Assembly (NCBI GenBank): GCA_930367205.1
Contig: OV884011.1
Span: forward strand, 143,465,937-143,529,936
DNA: 64,000 nucleotides
Direction: 5' to 3'
Origin: Acanthosoma haemorrhoidale
Lineage: Eukaryota; Arthropoda; Insecta; Hemiptera; Acanthosomatidae
The position numbers were made by a program, and so were the translations under genes. Below the pieces are notes generated by a model. That model had not been told where the DNA came from and did not search any database. It saw only the letters and a program-made list of their open reading frames with translations. Below, piece after piece: positions 1-12,271 of the stretch. Every line of letters begins with the position of its first letter. Within the stretch, counting starts at the first letter, position 1.

Positions 1-13
1 AATACGTGATGGT

Positions 14-146
14 GATAAATGCTCTCATTCATACCATATTTACAATATTCATTCATTTGCTTATTCATACAGTATTTACAAACAGCCGAGAGATCACCCG
101 AATCCACGTGGTTGTCACTTCCCTGGTGTGCGAAAGAGGAATCGGA
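14..146 (-). mobile_element. Jockey-A copy 4: 3' UTR fragment only
   Basis: This stretch matches the 3' untranslated region of the Jockey-type LINE at 10405-12261. It shares the run of CATTCAT-like motifs and the later block that reads 'cacgtggttgtcac' here and 'cacatggttgtcac' at 10561. It has the same orientation as copies 1-3. No coding sequence is present, so the insertion is either severely 5'-truncated or decayed beyond about 146. It carries the long form of the UTR, like copy 2 and unlike copies 1 and 3. The window edge may cut the element's 3' end. Confidence 0.7.
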
Positions 147-150
147 ATAA

Positions 151-3000
151 TGACTGCGTAAACTATATATGACTAGATAAGCCACTCACATTCCTTGTAA
201 TTTAAAAAAATAAATAGTATCATAGTATAATTTATGATATTTTGTATTATAAGATTTAAATAGTTATATTTACTCTTATTAACAATGGCCTATTACAGCT
301 CTGAGGAGGTGAATGGCAAATACAGGAATTAAAAAAATATATGTGCACCTTTAGGTAGAAGAGAAGAGACGATTTCTGAAATAAAAGCTTAGAGATTTGA
401 TACCGCCCTAACACAAGATTGGGGAAGTTTCGTGAAAGAAGTTGTTCACAAAGCTTTAGAAACAGTTCTACAGCCCCTAAACAGCAGTTAATATAATTCA
501 CATATCATGGCGAATTAAATGTTTCGTTCCCTCAGAGACAGAACACCATAAATGAGGTAATGGGGGAACGTTAGCCCGCCGCTGAGTTGTGTGAAGTTTA
601 ATTTGTTGGCTGCGGGTAGGGGTTAATTAAATTTCGCTATTATCTCCGAGTATTCCTTCGCGGGTCTCTCACCCCAACGGGTAGCGTGAGAGGGCACAGC
701 TTTTGTTCTCGGCTTTTTGGCAAACGAGGGAGTTATAGATTCTACGCAGAGACTCTTCGACCTACTCCCCGGTCCTTTTCTGTAATCGAATCGGCAGCCT
801 TCAAACGATACCAAAACAAATAAAGGGAAATAAACCCGCCGAATATCCAATTTCCTCTGAGGTCTGAGGCTTACGCTCCCACCCCCCCCCCACCTTTCTC
901 CAGGAAAAATCTAGGTAATTTCCTTTTTTGAGAATTAAAAAATCTGATTATTTTCGATATCGTTTACGTCTGCTTAATAAAAAAAAAAATACATCAAAGA
1001 ACCGAGAACGAATTTATTTACCCTTTGCTACCCTTATATTTCTTTTGGGTGCTTTGATTGTATTTCAATCATTTTCACCCGAAAACATATTTTGACATCC
1101 CAAGATCATAAAATCAGTTTAAAATCTTACATGATATTTTTTAAGTTCATCAACCCGAGTTTGAATTATGCATTATCCATGGTTTAGCATTTAATTGTTT
1201 TTTAGTCTATTGCCTTTTATAGAAGAAATAACACTTTAAATTATCATCAGAGTTTTCAGCGTGCAATGTTTCTGTATGTTTCACTAACAGTGTTTAGAGC
1301 AGGTTCCGATAATAAATTACGCTATACTGTATATACACTGAAAACCATTAATCGAACGTAGGATTTACTAGACAACTTAGATGTGTCAAATTTCGTAATC
1401 AATGTGTCAATTTATTCCATCTGTAGCAGGGATCAATTTTTGGATCTTAATGAATTCAGATTTCATTAACGGTTTTAAGCTATTTCTTTTTTTAATGTAT
1501 TTTTAAGATTTTTTTAAATGATTATAAGACGATGAAACACTTGATGTATAAATGTTTTCACATATAATATTAAGATGATGTGCAATTTTGACTTTTATTG
1601 TCATCTTTAAATTGAAGATTGAAACTTTTAAGTATGATTCAGGTACACTGTTAGGGAAATTTTGACGCTTTTCAGCACAGCAACGTCAATGCAACCTGTT
1701 TGACATGATCACCTAAACATGCTGAAAATTAAATACAAAATCATTGGATAAAAAAATGAATTGCTTATTAAAATAACTTGCATTTTTCTTTTTTGAATTA
1801 TTTTGCCATAACATAATAATTCAGAACCAGCTTTAATGTTTTATTGCAGTGAATAATAATAACGTCAGTTAAAGAGAAACTTATTATAACTGGATATTTT
1901 CTTAAATTGTTTATGTCCATCTAGGACAATGATGTTTGTTCAGCATTTTCGTTGCATTGACTCCGTGTCTGTAAATACATGAGAGTGGGAGTCCTAACAA
2001 TATTGTAACAATCAATCGCAAGTAAATGAACGCTGGACAACTCCAAGTGTAATACACTTTGAACTTAAACAAAATTTCGTGTTTGTTCTTATTATAGTTA
2101 CCGTGAATAGAAGTGTTGTAGAAAATACATTAAAAAACTTTGATTAGATCATTTTAAATACCAATTTTATAGAATAGGACTGGCAGAATCGTAGACACAG
2201 AAAGTCAATGTCAACGCTAAAGTAATACCTTCCTCTTAAACAATTGATTGATATAGCTTCAACAATATCTCAAATTAGACAATATAAAAAATTAGTTTCA
2301 AATGTTTGTTTCTTCTGGGCACTAATATATATATTTAATTAATCGGGGTAGTCTTTTTAGTGTTTTTTTTATATACAGTACATGAAATTGTGAAAGGCAG
2401 TTGATGGAGGAGGAAGTTGAAGGGACTGTTAATCCAAGCTTATCCCAGAATAAAGACACAATAAATAGAAAAAATATTTGAGAAACAGTGCAAGGGACTG
2501 AGGGCGGATTAACTCCTTTTCCGTCCTTAGTATTTTTTTCCTTTTTCGCGTTTCCGCAGATACATTAGTAGTAACATGTAATAAAAAAAAGATTATTTAA
2601 TAAATTGTTCAAGCTTAAAAATTAGGTTTACTTGCTTATAGGTTCGTATGAAGTACCTTTTGTATGATTTTCTGTCCGTATACTTACATAATATGTATTC
2701 TAAAATGGCGTTTGAACCGACCTGATGTTTTTAATCATGTTTGTGTAATGTATCTTCTTATGCTTTGATGTATTTAATAACGTTCTCTTTTTTTATTTTT
2801 TCAGGTAATATATGGCATTTGGGAACTGTTTTTTTTACTGTCTTAACAGACCAACAAAAACGAGATATCAGTAAGTTTTTATTGTTTTATTTACCACATT
2901 TTTTAATAAGATTTATCACGCTTGAGTTTCTACATTAAATTATCAGGCACGATTTTGATCCTACTTCTTGTAATATTCAAACTAATTTGTACTTAAATAT
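151..3000. other. AT-rich stretch without a gene
   Basis: I see no supported gene here. The short open frames in the stretch are unconserved-looking and AT-driven. A somewhat GC-richer patch lies at 540-900 and includes a run of C residues near 883. The rest is low-complexity A/T sequence. Confidence 0.6.
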
Positions 3001-3059
3001 CCACGAGGGGTTACTTCAGAGTATTGTTAAAAACCTTTAAAAAAAATAAAAGGAAATCA

Positions 3060-3450
3060 CTTTGGGCCAAGTCTGATGAGAATTGTCCTCATCAGAAGAA
3101 TCTAGATTGTCATTTGGTGCTCAATTTTGAAACCTTTAGTTTTGTTGTGGAAACCTATTGGTTCGTGATCTGTGGAACATTGCTTTCCCGGCTTGGAAGA
3201 CAATAGAGCAGCAGGAAAGACTCCGCCCGGTAAATGCCAGACAGGACCCGAAGTGGAAGACCCGGCGATAGTCACGAAGCCGGCCACTATTCCAAAGGTT
3301 AGAGTGGATTATGCAAAATTAATCTGCTCGTGACGGCGTCGTAGAGTCCTCAGGTGGCACGACGTGACCGCAAAGGCCGCTGGATAGTTGTATATCCGAC
3401 TGAGCATCAAGGATGGCTATCTCTACTGGAGCAGTGCTCCTCACTTCTCC
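3060..3450. promoter_or_regulatory. GC-richer island, possible conserved non-coding element
   Basis: This block is clearly richer in G and C than its flanks. It has no long open frame with recognisable protein similarity and no transposon ends that I can find. The call rests on composition only, so a decayed mobile element is an equal alternative. The flank from 3461 to 3858 shows nothing. Confidence 0.25.
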
Positions 3451-3871
3451 TCACATTCCACATTTTTTCTCAGGATTTTTAGTTTAAAGAAAGTTGAGGT
3501 TAAATGATCTCTAGTAATTAAAGTCATAACAGATGGCACGTATTTTAAATCAGAGCGTCAAGATACTGTGCACTATATAGAGCACTATTTATAAAAAATA
3601 TTCATTTTATAAGATCCGCGAAATCGATTCATTACTTTTCTGATATTGCTTTTATTCCTACCACAATCGAAGGTTGAGTCGAAAAAACTATGCAAATATT
3701 GCTTCTGAGTCTACATCCGACATGGGTTGAGTTAAGCTTGGAGGCACACTTTAAATGATATTTGTGATAATAGTTAAAAAAAAACACTAATTATAAAGAA
3801 GTTGAAACGTTCAAGTTGATACCTCACTGAAAAATACAGACAAATATTTATGTTTTATTCCCATGTAATTA

Positions 3872-5912
3872 TATATAATTCCTTTATTGTGCTAAAATTA
3901 CAATCTGCCTTGCTAGGCAATAAGTAATTAAGATATACGATCATTCATACCATATTTACATTTCATCATTCACTCGCTCATTCATTCAGGACATGATTGG
4001 AGAAACTGGCCATTGCCAGGACTCCCACTGTCACTTGATTATAGCAGGTCACGAGGCCACTGCCGTTTCAGTCTCCGAGGAGGATTATAGGGATGAGTGA
4101 CGCAGTGCAGTGACTGTGCTACAGGATTAGGGTGGTTGGAAAGGCTACTGTGGAATTTCGTAAACTTGGAAGGGATGAGTTCTAGAATGTAGGGTATATT
4201 AAGGTCGTTATGAAGGGTTTTGTTGCTGACATAATAAGGGGCATTTACTATTGTTCTCAGGACTTTTGATTGAAAGGATTGGATACGCTTGATGTTCGAC
4301 TTTTTTGCTGTCCCCCATAGCTCTATTCCGTATGTCCAGATTGGTTTAAGTATAGCTTTGTAGATTAGTAGTTTATTTTCTATTGAGAGATGGGATGTCC
4401 TTTGAAGTAGTCTGTATAGTTGTCCAAAGCGTCTGTTTAGTTCTTGTCTTTTTAGTCTCGTATGTGGGTTCCAGGTCAGTCGTTTATCGAGATGGAAGCC
4501 TAAATACCGTACTGTCTCGGATACAGGGAGAGGAATAGAATTAAAATAAACTAGTGGACAAGACTTGCGACAAAGGGTGAAGGTAATGTGGGAACATTTT
4601 GCTTCATTAACTTTGATCCGCCATTGGTTGCACCAATAATCGATCTCGTCAAGGTGTTTTTGAAGGTTATGGGATGCTATGTCGGGGTCTGGGTTAGATG
4701 ACAAGACTGCAGTGTCATCTGCAAATGTGGCCAAGAAGGTATTGGGAGTAGAGGGGACATCAGCGGTGTATAGGTTGTAGAGGATGGGGCCCAGGACACT
4801 GCCCTGTGGAACTCCTGCATTTATAGGATAGTAGTTTGAATATTCTAAACCACAGCGGACTTGGAAGAAGCGGTTTGAAAGGTAGGACTGTAGGATTAGG
4901 AAAAGGGTCTGTGGTAAATATCTTTTGAGCTTGTAGAGTAAACCTGCGTGCCAAACCCTGTCAAAAGCTTGAGCTATATCAAGAAAGGCAGCAGTGCAAT
5001 ACTGTTTGGTTTCAAGGGCTGAGGAGATGTGATCAACAACGCGAAGGCCTTGTTGAGCAGTGGAATGCCGTTGGCGGAAACCAAATTGGTGTGTAGGAAA
5101 AAGGTTTTTGGATTCAATAATTGGAAGTAGACGTTTTAGTAGAAGTTTCTCAAATATTTTTGAGAGGATAGGGAGTAGGCTTATTGGACGGTAAGATGAG
5201 GCGTCATTGGGTGGTTTACCGGGTTTGGCGAATAGGACAATAATGGAATGTTTCCAGAGGAGTGGGAAGTGCGTAGTTCGGATAATGCAATTATATATAT
5301 AGGTTAGGAAGATTATGGCTTTAGGAGGAAGTTGTTTGAGAATTTGAGGAGTAAGGAGATCATATCCAGGGGATTTTCGGTAAGGTAAGTTTTTCAAAAG
5401 GTATTTGACCTCAGAGGGATTAACGGCTTTTGGTGGAAGAGAGAGAGGAATAGGTGAAGTGAGGAAATCTTCCACAGTTGTGCTGTGAGTATGGCTTTGA
5501 TGAGAAAGGTTAGGTGTGAAAGTATGGGTAAGATGCAGAGCAAATTCCTCCGACCTATCCCCATCCGAAGCCGCCCAGGACCCATCATCACGACGGAGCG
5601 GATGTGAAACAGGTTGATACTTTAGGATTTTTTTGGTTACATTCCACAAGGAGTTATCCCTGGTAGACAGAGAGGAGAGGTAGGAATTGAAAGAATCGGA
5701 ACGGAAGGATGCCAATCGCCGCTTTACCAATCGGCAGTACTGATTGTACGAGCGGCGATCGGCAGGATGCCGGGATCTTTGCCACACTGTTCTGGAACGG
5801 CGTTTGGATAGGATTAGATCTTTGAGATGCTGAGGTAAACTATTATGATTATGAATTTTTGGGTGACGATGGGGTGACGATGCCTCCCAAGCCGACCTCT
5901 GGACCAGAGTAG
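3872..5912 (-). mobile_element. Jockey-A copy 1: 5'-truncated LINE with a 13-bp target-site duplication
   Basis: A non-LTR retrotransposon of the Jockey type lies on the minus strand. The 13-mer TCCCATGTAATTA occurs at 3859-3871 and again at 5913-5925, directly abutting the two ends. This perfect target-site duplication defines the element as 3872-5912. The 3' UTR (3872-4038) contains an AATAAA signal (minus strand, about 3885) and the family's 'acaatctgcc' block. The 5' end is truncated upstream of the RT, so the endonuclease domain and the first ORF are missing. That is the usual outcome of incomplete target-primed reverse transcription. The intact frame and perfect duplication suggest the youngest insertion of this family in the window. 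Confidence 0.93.
4039..5912 (-). CDS. Jockey-type reverse transcriptase, N-terminally truncated, frame intact
   Basis: The frame is open from the 5' truncation at 5912 to a TAA at 4039-4041, about 624 codons. There is no true start, because the N terminus with the endonuclease is lost. A GTG at 5785-5787 only looks like a start and lies inside the linker between endonuclease and RT. The RT palm is complete. It has the YRPISLLP motif at about 5196-5173, AFLDIAQAFD at 4989-4960, GVPQGSVLGP at about 4815-4786, and the catalytic FADD box at 4725-4714. The thumb and C-terminal region follow, with LTWNPHTRLKRQ, and the protein ends in WPRDLL. The known role of such proteins is to copy LINE RNA at a nicked target. 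Without its endonuclease and promoter this copy should not be autonomous. No frameshift or nonsense codon is visible. Confidence 0.93.
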
Positions 5913-5925
5913 TCCCATGTAATTA

Positions 5926-8900
5926 AATAATTAATCGTGCTTCATGGGGGTACTTGCATGAGGAGACTGGCAGACGGGCAGACATACCAGCATCGGGTTT
6001 AGAATAGTACTGCATAGATGTAGTGTGCTGCATATATAAATTATAAATATATAACTGTAATGCCCTCCACTGTATCGATTATTTTTCGTTATGTATTTGA
6101 TATACTTGGCAATAGGGGTTCTGGTGTCATACCGTATTTATGTACTGGTAAAATAAGCTATCTTTTCTTGAAAAGTGCTCCTTACATCTGTTCTTCACAC
6201 CCTTAAAAGCCCTGCCTACAGAAGATGGCTTGTCCATCTTGTTCATACCAGAACAGCCGGATAGAGGGACCGGTCTAGACATGTGTTTGTTAATGCTTTG
6301 CAGACGGTACGGAAAAAGTTCACTATTTTGTCTGATATTAGCCCTATGTAAGGTAGTGACTATTTTGTTGGTTACATTTGCTTCATTTACCTCTTTTTCG
6401 TTAGGTTTTATCTGATTGTTCGGTTTAGAATTCGCCGAGCATCGTGTTTATTGCTGTTTATGTTCGCTTCCCATTTAGAAATCAATCTGACGTTGAATTA
6501 GTATTGTTATATCCGACCACAGGCTTATATTCATTTGACCTGACAATTTAGATTCCAGCGAACCGGTTTTACAAAGATTTACAATCCCCCAATAGTAATC
6601 GGCTATTGATTTTCAGCCATCCAAACCCAAGTGATTTCGTTCGGAGATCACACAAAAGGCTGCTGGTAATTTAATTTTTGCAGCGTCACAACAACCTCTC
6701 ATTATACGATTCTTGAATACAAACTTAGTTTTAATTCTGCTTCATTTGCAGTCAAATGGCTGGAGTGGTTTAAGCCAAAGACTCCCAATTCGCTTTGCCC
6801 CCCCTTGCTGCTCACCGTCTTTGAAAATTTAAATAGAAATCGTACATTTCCTTTCCCCATCGCCTTTTTTTGATTAGTTCTTTAAATATTTCAAAGTTTC
6901 ACATGTTTTTTCGCTTTCTTTACCCAACTCACAGTAAGTCCGTGTTATCCATATATTTTTCAGATGGAGTTGTGTTTCTGTATTTCAAAACGAATACACA
7001 GCAATCCGACCAAGGAGCAATCAATAAAGAACATCAATTACTTATTTGATTGATTTTATTTCCATTCAAACGTTAAATATTCCATAAAAAATTTGTATTT
7101 CTTATTAGCGAAAGAAAAAATATTTTGGCAACGCAAGTCGTTCGGCCAGGCCTTCCCTTGCATTAGCGAGATAGTCAGAGGATAACTCAGATGGAAGGTG
7201 CCTGGTACGAGGGTGAGAGGAGATCCCAGTTTTCAATTCCAACATTGTCACTCTCTTTTTTTGTGAATAATTATTGAGACACTTAAACTTGAATCTTCCA
7301 TCGACTCCACCAACCTTACCATAGGCCCTCTTAAATTCTTGTCCACATATCTGTGTATTCCAGAAAAAAACTTTAAAAGATACTGTGGGCGCCATTCGAG
7401 AAGTTAATTTTGAAAAATATAAAATTAAGTGATTGTAACACAATTGTAAAATTGTTTTGCTTACCATTGTGCTCTAGGATAATCCCCTATGGCATGCTTG
7501 TTCTGGAAGCAAGGGAATGAATTATGAAGGAGGATTACAACACAATCTAGGATGAGAGTACACCACGTGCAGCTTTGGCGAATCGGTAATACAGGTACTT
7601 ATAGTCGAAAACTCACTCCCTTAAAAACAAACTGATTTTATTAAATTACGTAATTTAATTTGATTACAAACAATATCATTACACTATGTATGGTTTTGGG
7701 TTAAACAAATACTTATAGCTGTTTAAATTTAGAGATCATTATAGTCGAACATCCTTTCGCCAAACTGTTGTATTCTTAATAATATTTCCGTCAGGCTTGC
7801 AATATTTTTTTTCCTCATGCCAGATCCGCCCTTATAAAGAAATAAGAGGAAAAGAAGGAACGAGGGGGCCTTTGTTCTTTGTTAGAAATAAGAAAAATTA
7901 AGGCGCCCCCCTATTCCTTATGTAAGCATTTCCTCGGAAGCGGCAGTGTATAACGACCAGATGGTTTTGGTCCTGGAACGGTCAGGAGTCAGCAAGGGGC
8001 GAGACCCCGATATTTGTTCAGGCCTTGACAAAGCTCCTAACAGGATTACGCAAATTGGATGTTCGCTGCCCCTATTCGGGTGACTGTTCGACGAGTGTTT
8101 GCCCAGCAGAAGCGGTTTCGCCGCGGTGCCCTTCTTTCTCTCAAAGAAATATGCTGGAGTTTGCTGCTAGCTCTCTTGCACTCAATCCAACTAATCGTTT
8201 CTTATAGGGTTGTTTAAACTAAACCCAGAAAAGATAAATTTAAATAGGCTGTTTTGTTTGTTTTATGTTGTAAAATTGGAACATCATTGGAAAGGGGCTA
8301 CTATCCAAACGTAAAAAAGCAATCTAGTTTTTTTCTGTCTGCATTCCCGGATGCCCAATGATCCAATCGTTTAAAATCATATCTTCAATTGTTGGCTGAA
8401 TGTAATGGGTAATGATAATACTTCCCATTGTTACATTTTTCTCAGCGATAAAGGTTTTTATCTCTAAATCAACGCAGGGAAATTGGTTGGATAAACATAT
8501 ACAAATAGAAAACAATACCCAACACGTTGAACAGCATTCAATTTTGAGCCAATCCTTAGGGAAGCGGAATTAACTTCAAGAATACAAATAGAGAAACAAA
8601 ATGTATTCTTCAAAGAACCTTTAAACTCCCCATCGCTTTAGGTTTGAGTTGAGCCAATGGGAACTAGTGTGGAAAGAGCAGCTTTGTTTCTCATAAGTCT
8701 AAAGATTATTATTAATTTTGTCTTAGTTAAAAACTCAATTAAGATGGTGATACTTAGTTTTAGTTGGTATTAAAAACACAATGGTTCGGGAGACAATACT
8801 AGAAACAGCTCCTTCCGCTTTTGGGGCACAGTACGGTTGCAGTTTTATTTATGATGATTTGGAATCATAAAAGGTTATTAAGATTATTATTTTGTTTTTC

Positions 8901-10394
8901 ATTATATCAAAATTGGTCCTTGAATTATTTCGTTTTATTTTTTGCTAAATGTTAGTTATTACATTGCCTATTTAATTGTCGTAGCAATATCGAATCTAAC
9001 TGGTTGCCGATTGCTTCTAAGCGTACTATATATAGTAAGAAAAATCATTGAAAAAAATAATTTATTACAAGTTACTACAATGCCACTTGGAAATTTCAGC
9101 AGTTTTGAATGTGCTAGTGCAAGTTTTTGGTATCCCGGCGGCACACCTGTCTTTTTCAGTTTAATAATGAGTATGACACTCATCATGATTATAATTGTTT
9201 TTGTATAGGCGAGTTTGATCATTTGGTTTATTCTTAATGAAGTTGATCTGTTTATTAAAAAAAATAAAACCGACTAGAACATCTACTGAATGTGGAATTG
9301 AAAATTGGCACGATCGAAAGCAAAATTGCATCAATGGAAACGGGTTCCTATTGATAGAGAGAGAGAGAAAGAGAGGTCCTTTTTGAAAGTGTATTACCCT
9401 CGGGGGATGCGATTCATAGGGGAGTCCACTTGTAATTTCATTCGAACTGCCTTTTCATACCTGGGTCCAATTGGACCAATTTACACTTCAAAACTGCTTG
9501 TTGATAACCACAATGGCCAAGCTTCCGGCGTCGGTTTTCCGTTGGCCAGTGGATTTAGCCAGGAAAACAGTTCAAAACCTCGATTCCATTCTTGGCACAG
9601 AGTCTCCCTTAGTCTGGGTTACCTCGTACTTACAAACAAGTTCGAGACAATCCACTGAATCTATACATATATGGATGGCTTATATTAGTTTAATGATGAT
9701 TAAATCAAATTTCTTAAGTCAAACTATGAAAAATTGACCGATCTCACTTTTATCACTGTTATTGAAACATTGAAGCCGGCAATACTAAAAGGAATTTATA
9801 AATATAAAATTTTTAGAGCCACCGATTTTAGTAGTTTCTTTTGTTTATGGTAAATAATGTTTTAGCAATTGATAATTATTGCTTGTAGTTTTAAAGCGAT
9901 TGATATTGACTTGTATCGTTTTATAAATTGAAAACAAATATTTAGTTATAAAATATCACTTAGTCTAATCACGACCATTTAAAAATCAACATCAGGCGAT
10001 ATGCGACACTGATGTATGCTGAATTTAAAAAATAATTAGACAAATGAAACTGCTTTTATGTCTAAATATATTAGTTTGTACAGTTGCCTATTCGTTTGTG
10101 GAACATTAACAATACTACAATGATAATCTATTAATAGTGGTTAAATAAATAAAAGGCCAGTTGATTTTCTTTTTATTATTAAAATATTGGGTTTATATGA
10201 AGAGATCATTATATTATTTATAAAATAATGAGGGGCTGGCTAAAATTAATTTATTAAATATTAAATAATTAAAATTAGTTTTATGGTTTGAACTTACATC
10301 ACTTCCTAGTAAAATGTGCATTACAAAAAATATGAAATTAATTTGCAGATTTTTCCTGAAGGAAATTCTCAATTTAAAGTTCTCTTTGGGATAA
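5926..10394. other. Gene-free stretch with several GC-richer patches
   Basis: No gene is supported here. GC-richer patches occur at 6180-6830, 7100-7500, 7840-8210 and 9290-9660. The open frames of 60-120 codons across them show no family features that I recognise. A minus-strand frame of 120 codons at 7105-7467 is the longest and has a biased but unrecognised composition. The remainder is AT-rich and featureless. Confidence 0.55.
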
Positions 10395-10404
10395 ACACAT
10401 TCTT

Positions 10405-12261
10405 TTTTTTTTTTCAACAATTTATTAAGATAAAATTACAATCTGCCTTTTTATTAGGCAATAAATAATTAAGACAAATGTTATCATTCATCCCTTATTT
10501 ACAATTCATCATTCACTCGCTCATTCATACAATATTTACGGCCCAGAGGCCCCCCAAGTCCACATGGTTGTCACCTCCCTCGCGTGTGAAGAAGGAAGTG
10601 GAGTCTTGGGAAGTCCCCCACGCTACGTCAGCCGCGTCACTGGATAAGAGCCAGCGGAAGCTGACCAAGAGCGCGAAAGCCATAGACGCTCAGGACATGA
10701 TTAGAGAAACTGGCCATTGCCAGGACTCCCACTAACACTTAATTAAGAGCAGGTCACGAGGCCACTGCCGTTTTAATCTCCGAGGAGGATTATAGGGATG
10801 AGTGGTGCAGTGCAATGACTGTGCTAGGGAATTAGGGTGGTTGGATAGGCTACTATGGAATTTTATGAACTTGAAGAGATGCGTTCAAGAATATAGGGTA
10901 TATTCAGATCATTGTGAAGGGTTTTGTTGCTGACGTAATAAGGGGCATTTACTATTGTTCTCAGGACTTTTGATTGAAAGGATTGGATGGGCTTGATGTT
11001 CGACTTTTTTGCTGTCCCCCATAGCTCTATTTCGTATGTCCAGATTGGTTTAAGTATAACTTTGTAAATAAGTAGTTTATTTTCTATTGAGAGATGGGAT
11101 GTCCTTCGAAGTAGTCTGTACAGTTGTCCAAAGCGTCTGTTTAGTTCTTGTTTTTTTAGCCTCGTGTGTGGGTTCCATGTCAGTCTTTTGTCGAGATGGA
11201 AGCCTAAATACCTTACTGTCTCAGACACAGGGAGAGGAATAGAATTAAAATAAACTAGCGGGCATGACTTGCGGCAGAGGGTGAAAGTTATGTGGGAGAA
11301 TTTTGCTTTATTGACCTTGATCCGCCATTGATTGCACCAATACTCGATCTCGTCAAGGTGTTTTTGAAGGTTATGGGATGCTATGTCGGGGTCTGGGTGG
11401 GATGACAAGACTGCGGTGTCATCTGCAAATGCGGCCAAGAAGGTATTGGGAGTAGAGGGAACATTAGCGGTTTATAGATTATAGAGGATGGGACCCAGGA
11501 CGCTGCCCTGTAGAACTCCTGCTTTTATGGGATAGTAGTTAAAATATTCTAAACCAAAGCGGACTTGGAAGAAGCGGTTTGAAAGGTAGAACTGTAGGAT
11601 TAGGAATAGGGTCTGCGGTAAATATCCTCTGAGCTTGTAAAGCAAACCTGCGTGCCAAACCCTGTCAAAAGCTTAAGCTATAACAAGAAAGGCAGCAGTA
11701 CAATACTGTTTGGATTCAAGGGCCGAGGAGATGTGATCGACAACGCGAAGGCCTTATTGAGCAGCGGAATGTCGTTGGCGGAAACCAAACTGGTGTGTGG
11801 GAAAAAGGTTTTTGGATTCAACAATGGGAAGTAGACGTTTTAGTAGGAGTTTTTCAAATATTTTTGAGAGTATAGGGAGTAGGGTAATTGGACGGTAAGA
11901 TGAGGCCTTATTGGGTGGTATACCGGGTTTGGCGAATAGGACTATAATGGAGTGTTTCCCGAGGAGAGGAAAATGCGTCGTTCGGATAATGCAGTTGTAA
12001 ATGTAGATTAGGAAGATTATGGCTTTAGGAGGAAGTTTTTGGAGAATTCGAGGAGTAAGGAGATCATATCCTGGAGATTTTCGGTAAGGTAATTTTTTCA
12101 TAAGATATTGACGACGGATTGGGTGTGAAGCAGGATGATATTTTAGGATTTTCTTAGTTAGATTCCACAAGGAGTTGTCCCTGGTAGACAGAGAGGAGAA
12201 ATAGGAATTAAAAGAATCGAAACGGAAGGATGCTAATTGCCGCTTTACCAACCTGCAGTAG
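10405..12261 (-). mobile_element. Jockey-A copy 2: truncated, inactivated LINE with A tail and 10-bp duplication
   Basis: This is a second minus-strand copy of the same LINE. The 10-mer ACACATTCTT occurs at 10395-10404 and 12262-12271, flanking the copy. The left end starts with a T run (10405 onward), which is the poly-A tail on the element strand. An AATAAA signal lies just inside it. The 5' end breaks off in the linker before the RT, close to the truncation point of copy 1. The 3' UTR is the long form, with about 160 bp (10529-10689) that copies 1 and 3 lack. Confidence 0.9.
10745..12260 (-). pseudogene. Jockey-A copy 2 reverse transcriptase, dead
   Basis: The RT is recognisable throughout but broken in several places. 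Compared with copy 1, about 61 codons of the linker before the palm are deleted in frame near 12112. Nonsense codons replace a Gln just below 11754, a Gln near 11690, and a Tyr at 11472-11474. A late frameshift near 10880-10900 alters the C terminus, and the native stop is changed. The FADD box is intact at 11418-11429. The Tyr nonsense codon is shared with copy 3, so it predates insertion. Confidence 0.9.
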
Positions 12262-12271
12262 ACACATTCTT

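Noticed and set aside
870..900. C run as a polypurine tract of a minus-strand LTR element
   Set aside because: A TG follows on the minus strand, but no LTR with internal polyadenylation signal or CA end could be traced.
7105..7467. Minus-strand 120-codon open frame
   Set aside because: It is the longest frame outside transposons in the first 10 kb, but no motif, signal peptide or family is recognisable, and the region shows no other gene signal.
10478..10735. Plus-strand 85-codon open frame
   Set aside because: It lies antisense in the 3' UTR of Jockey-A copy 2 and is a shadow.
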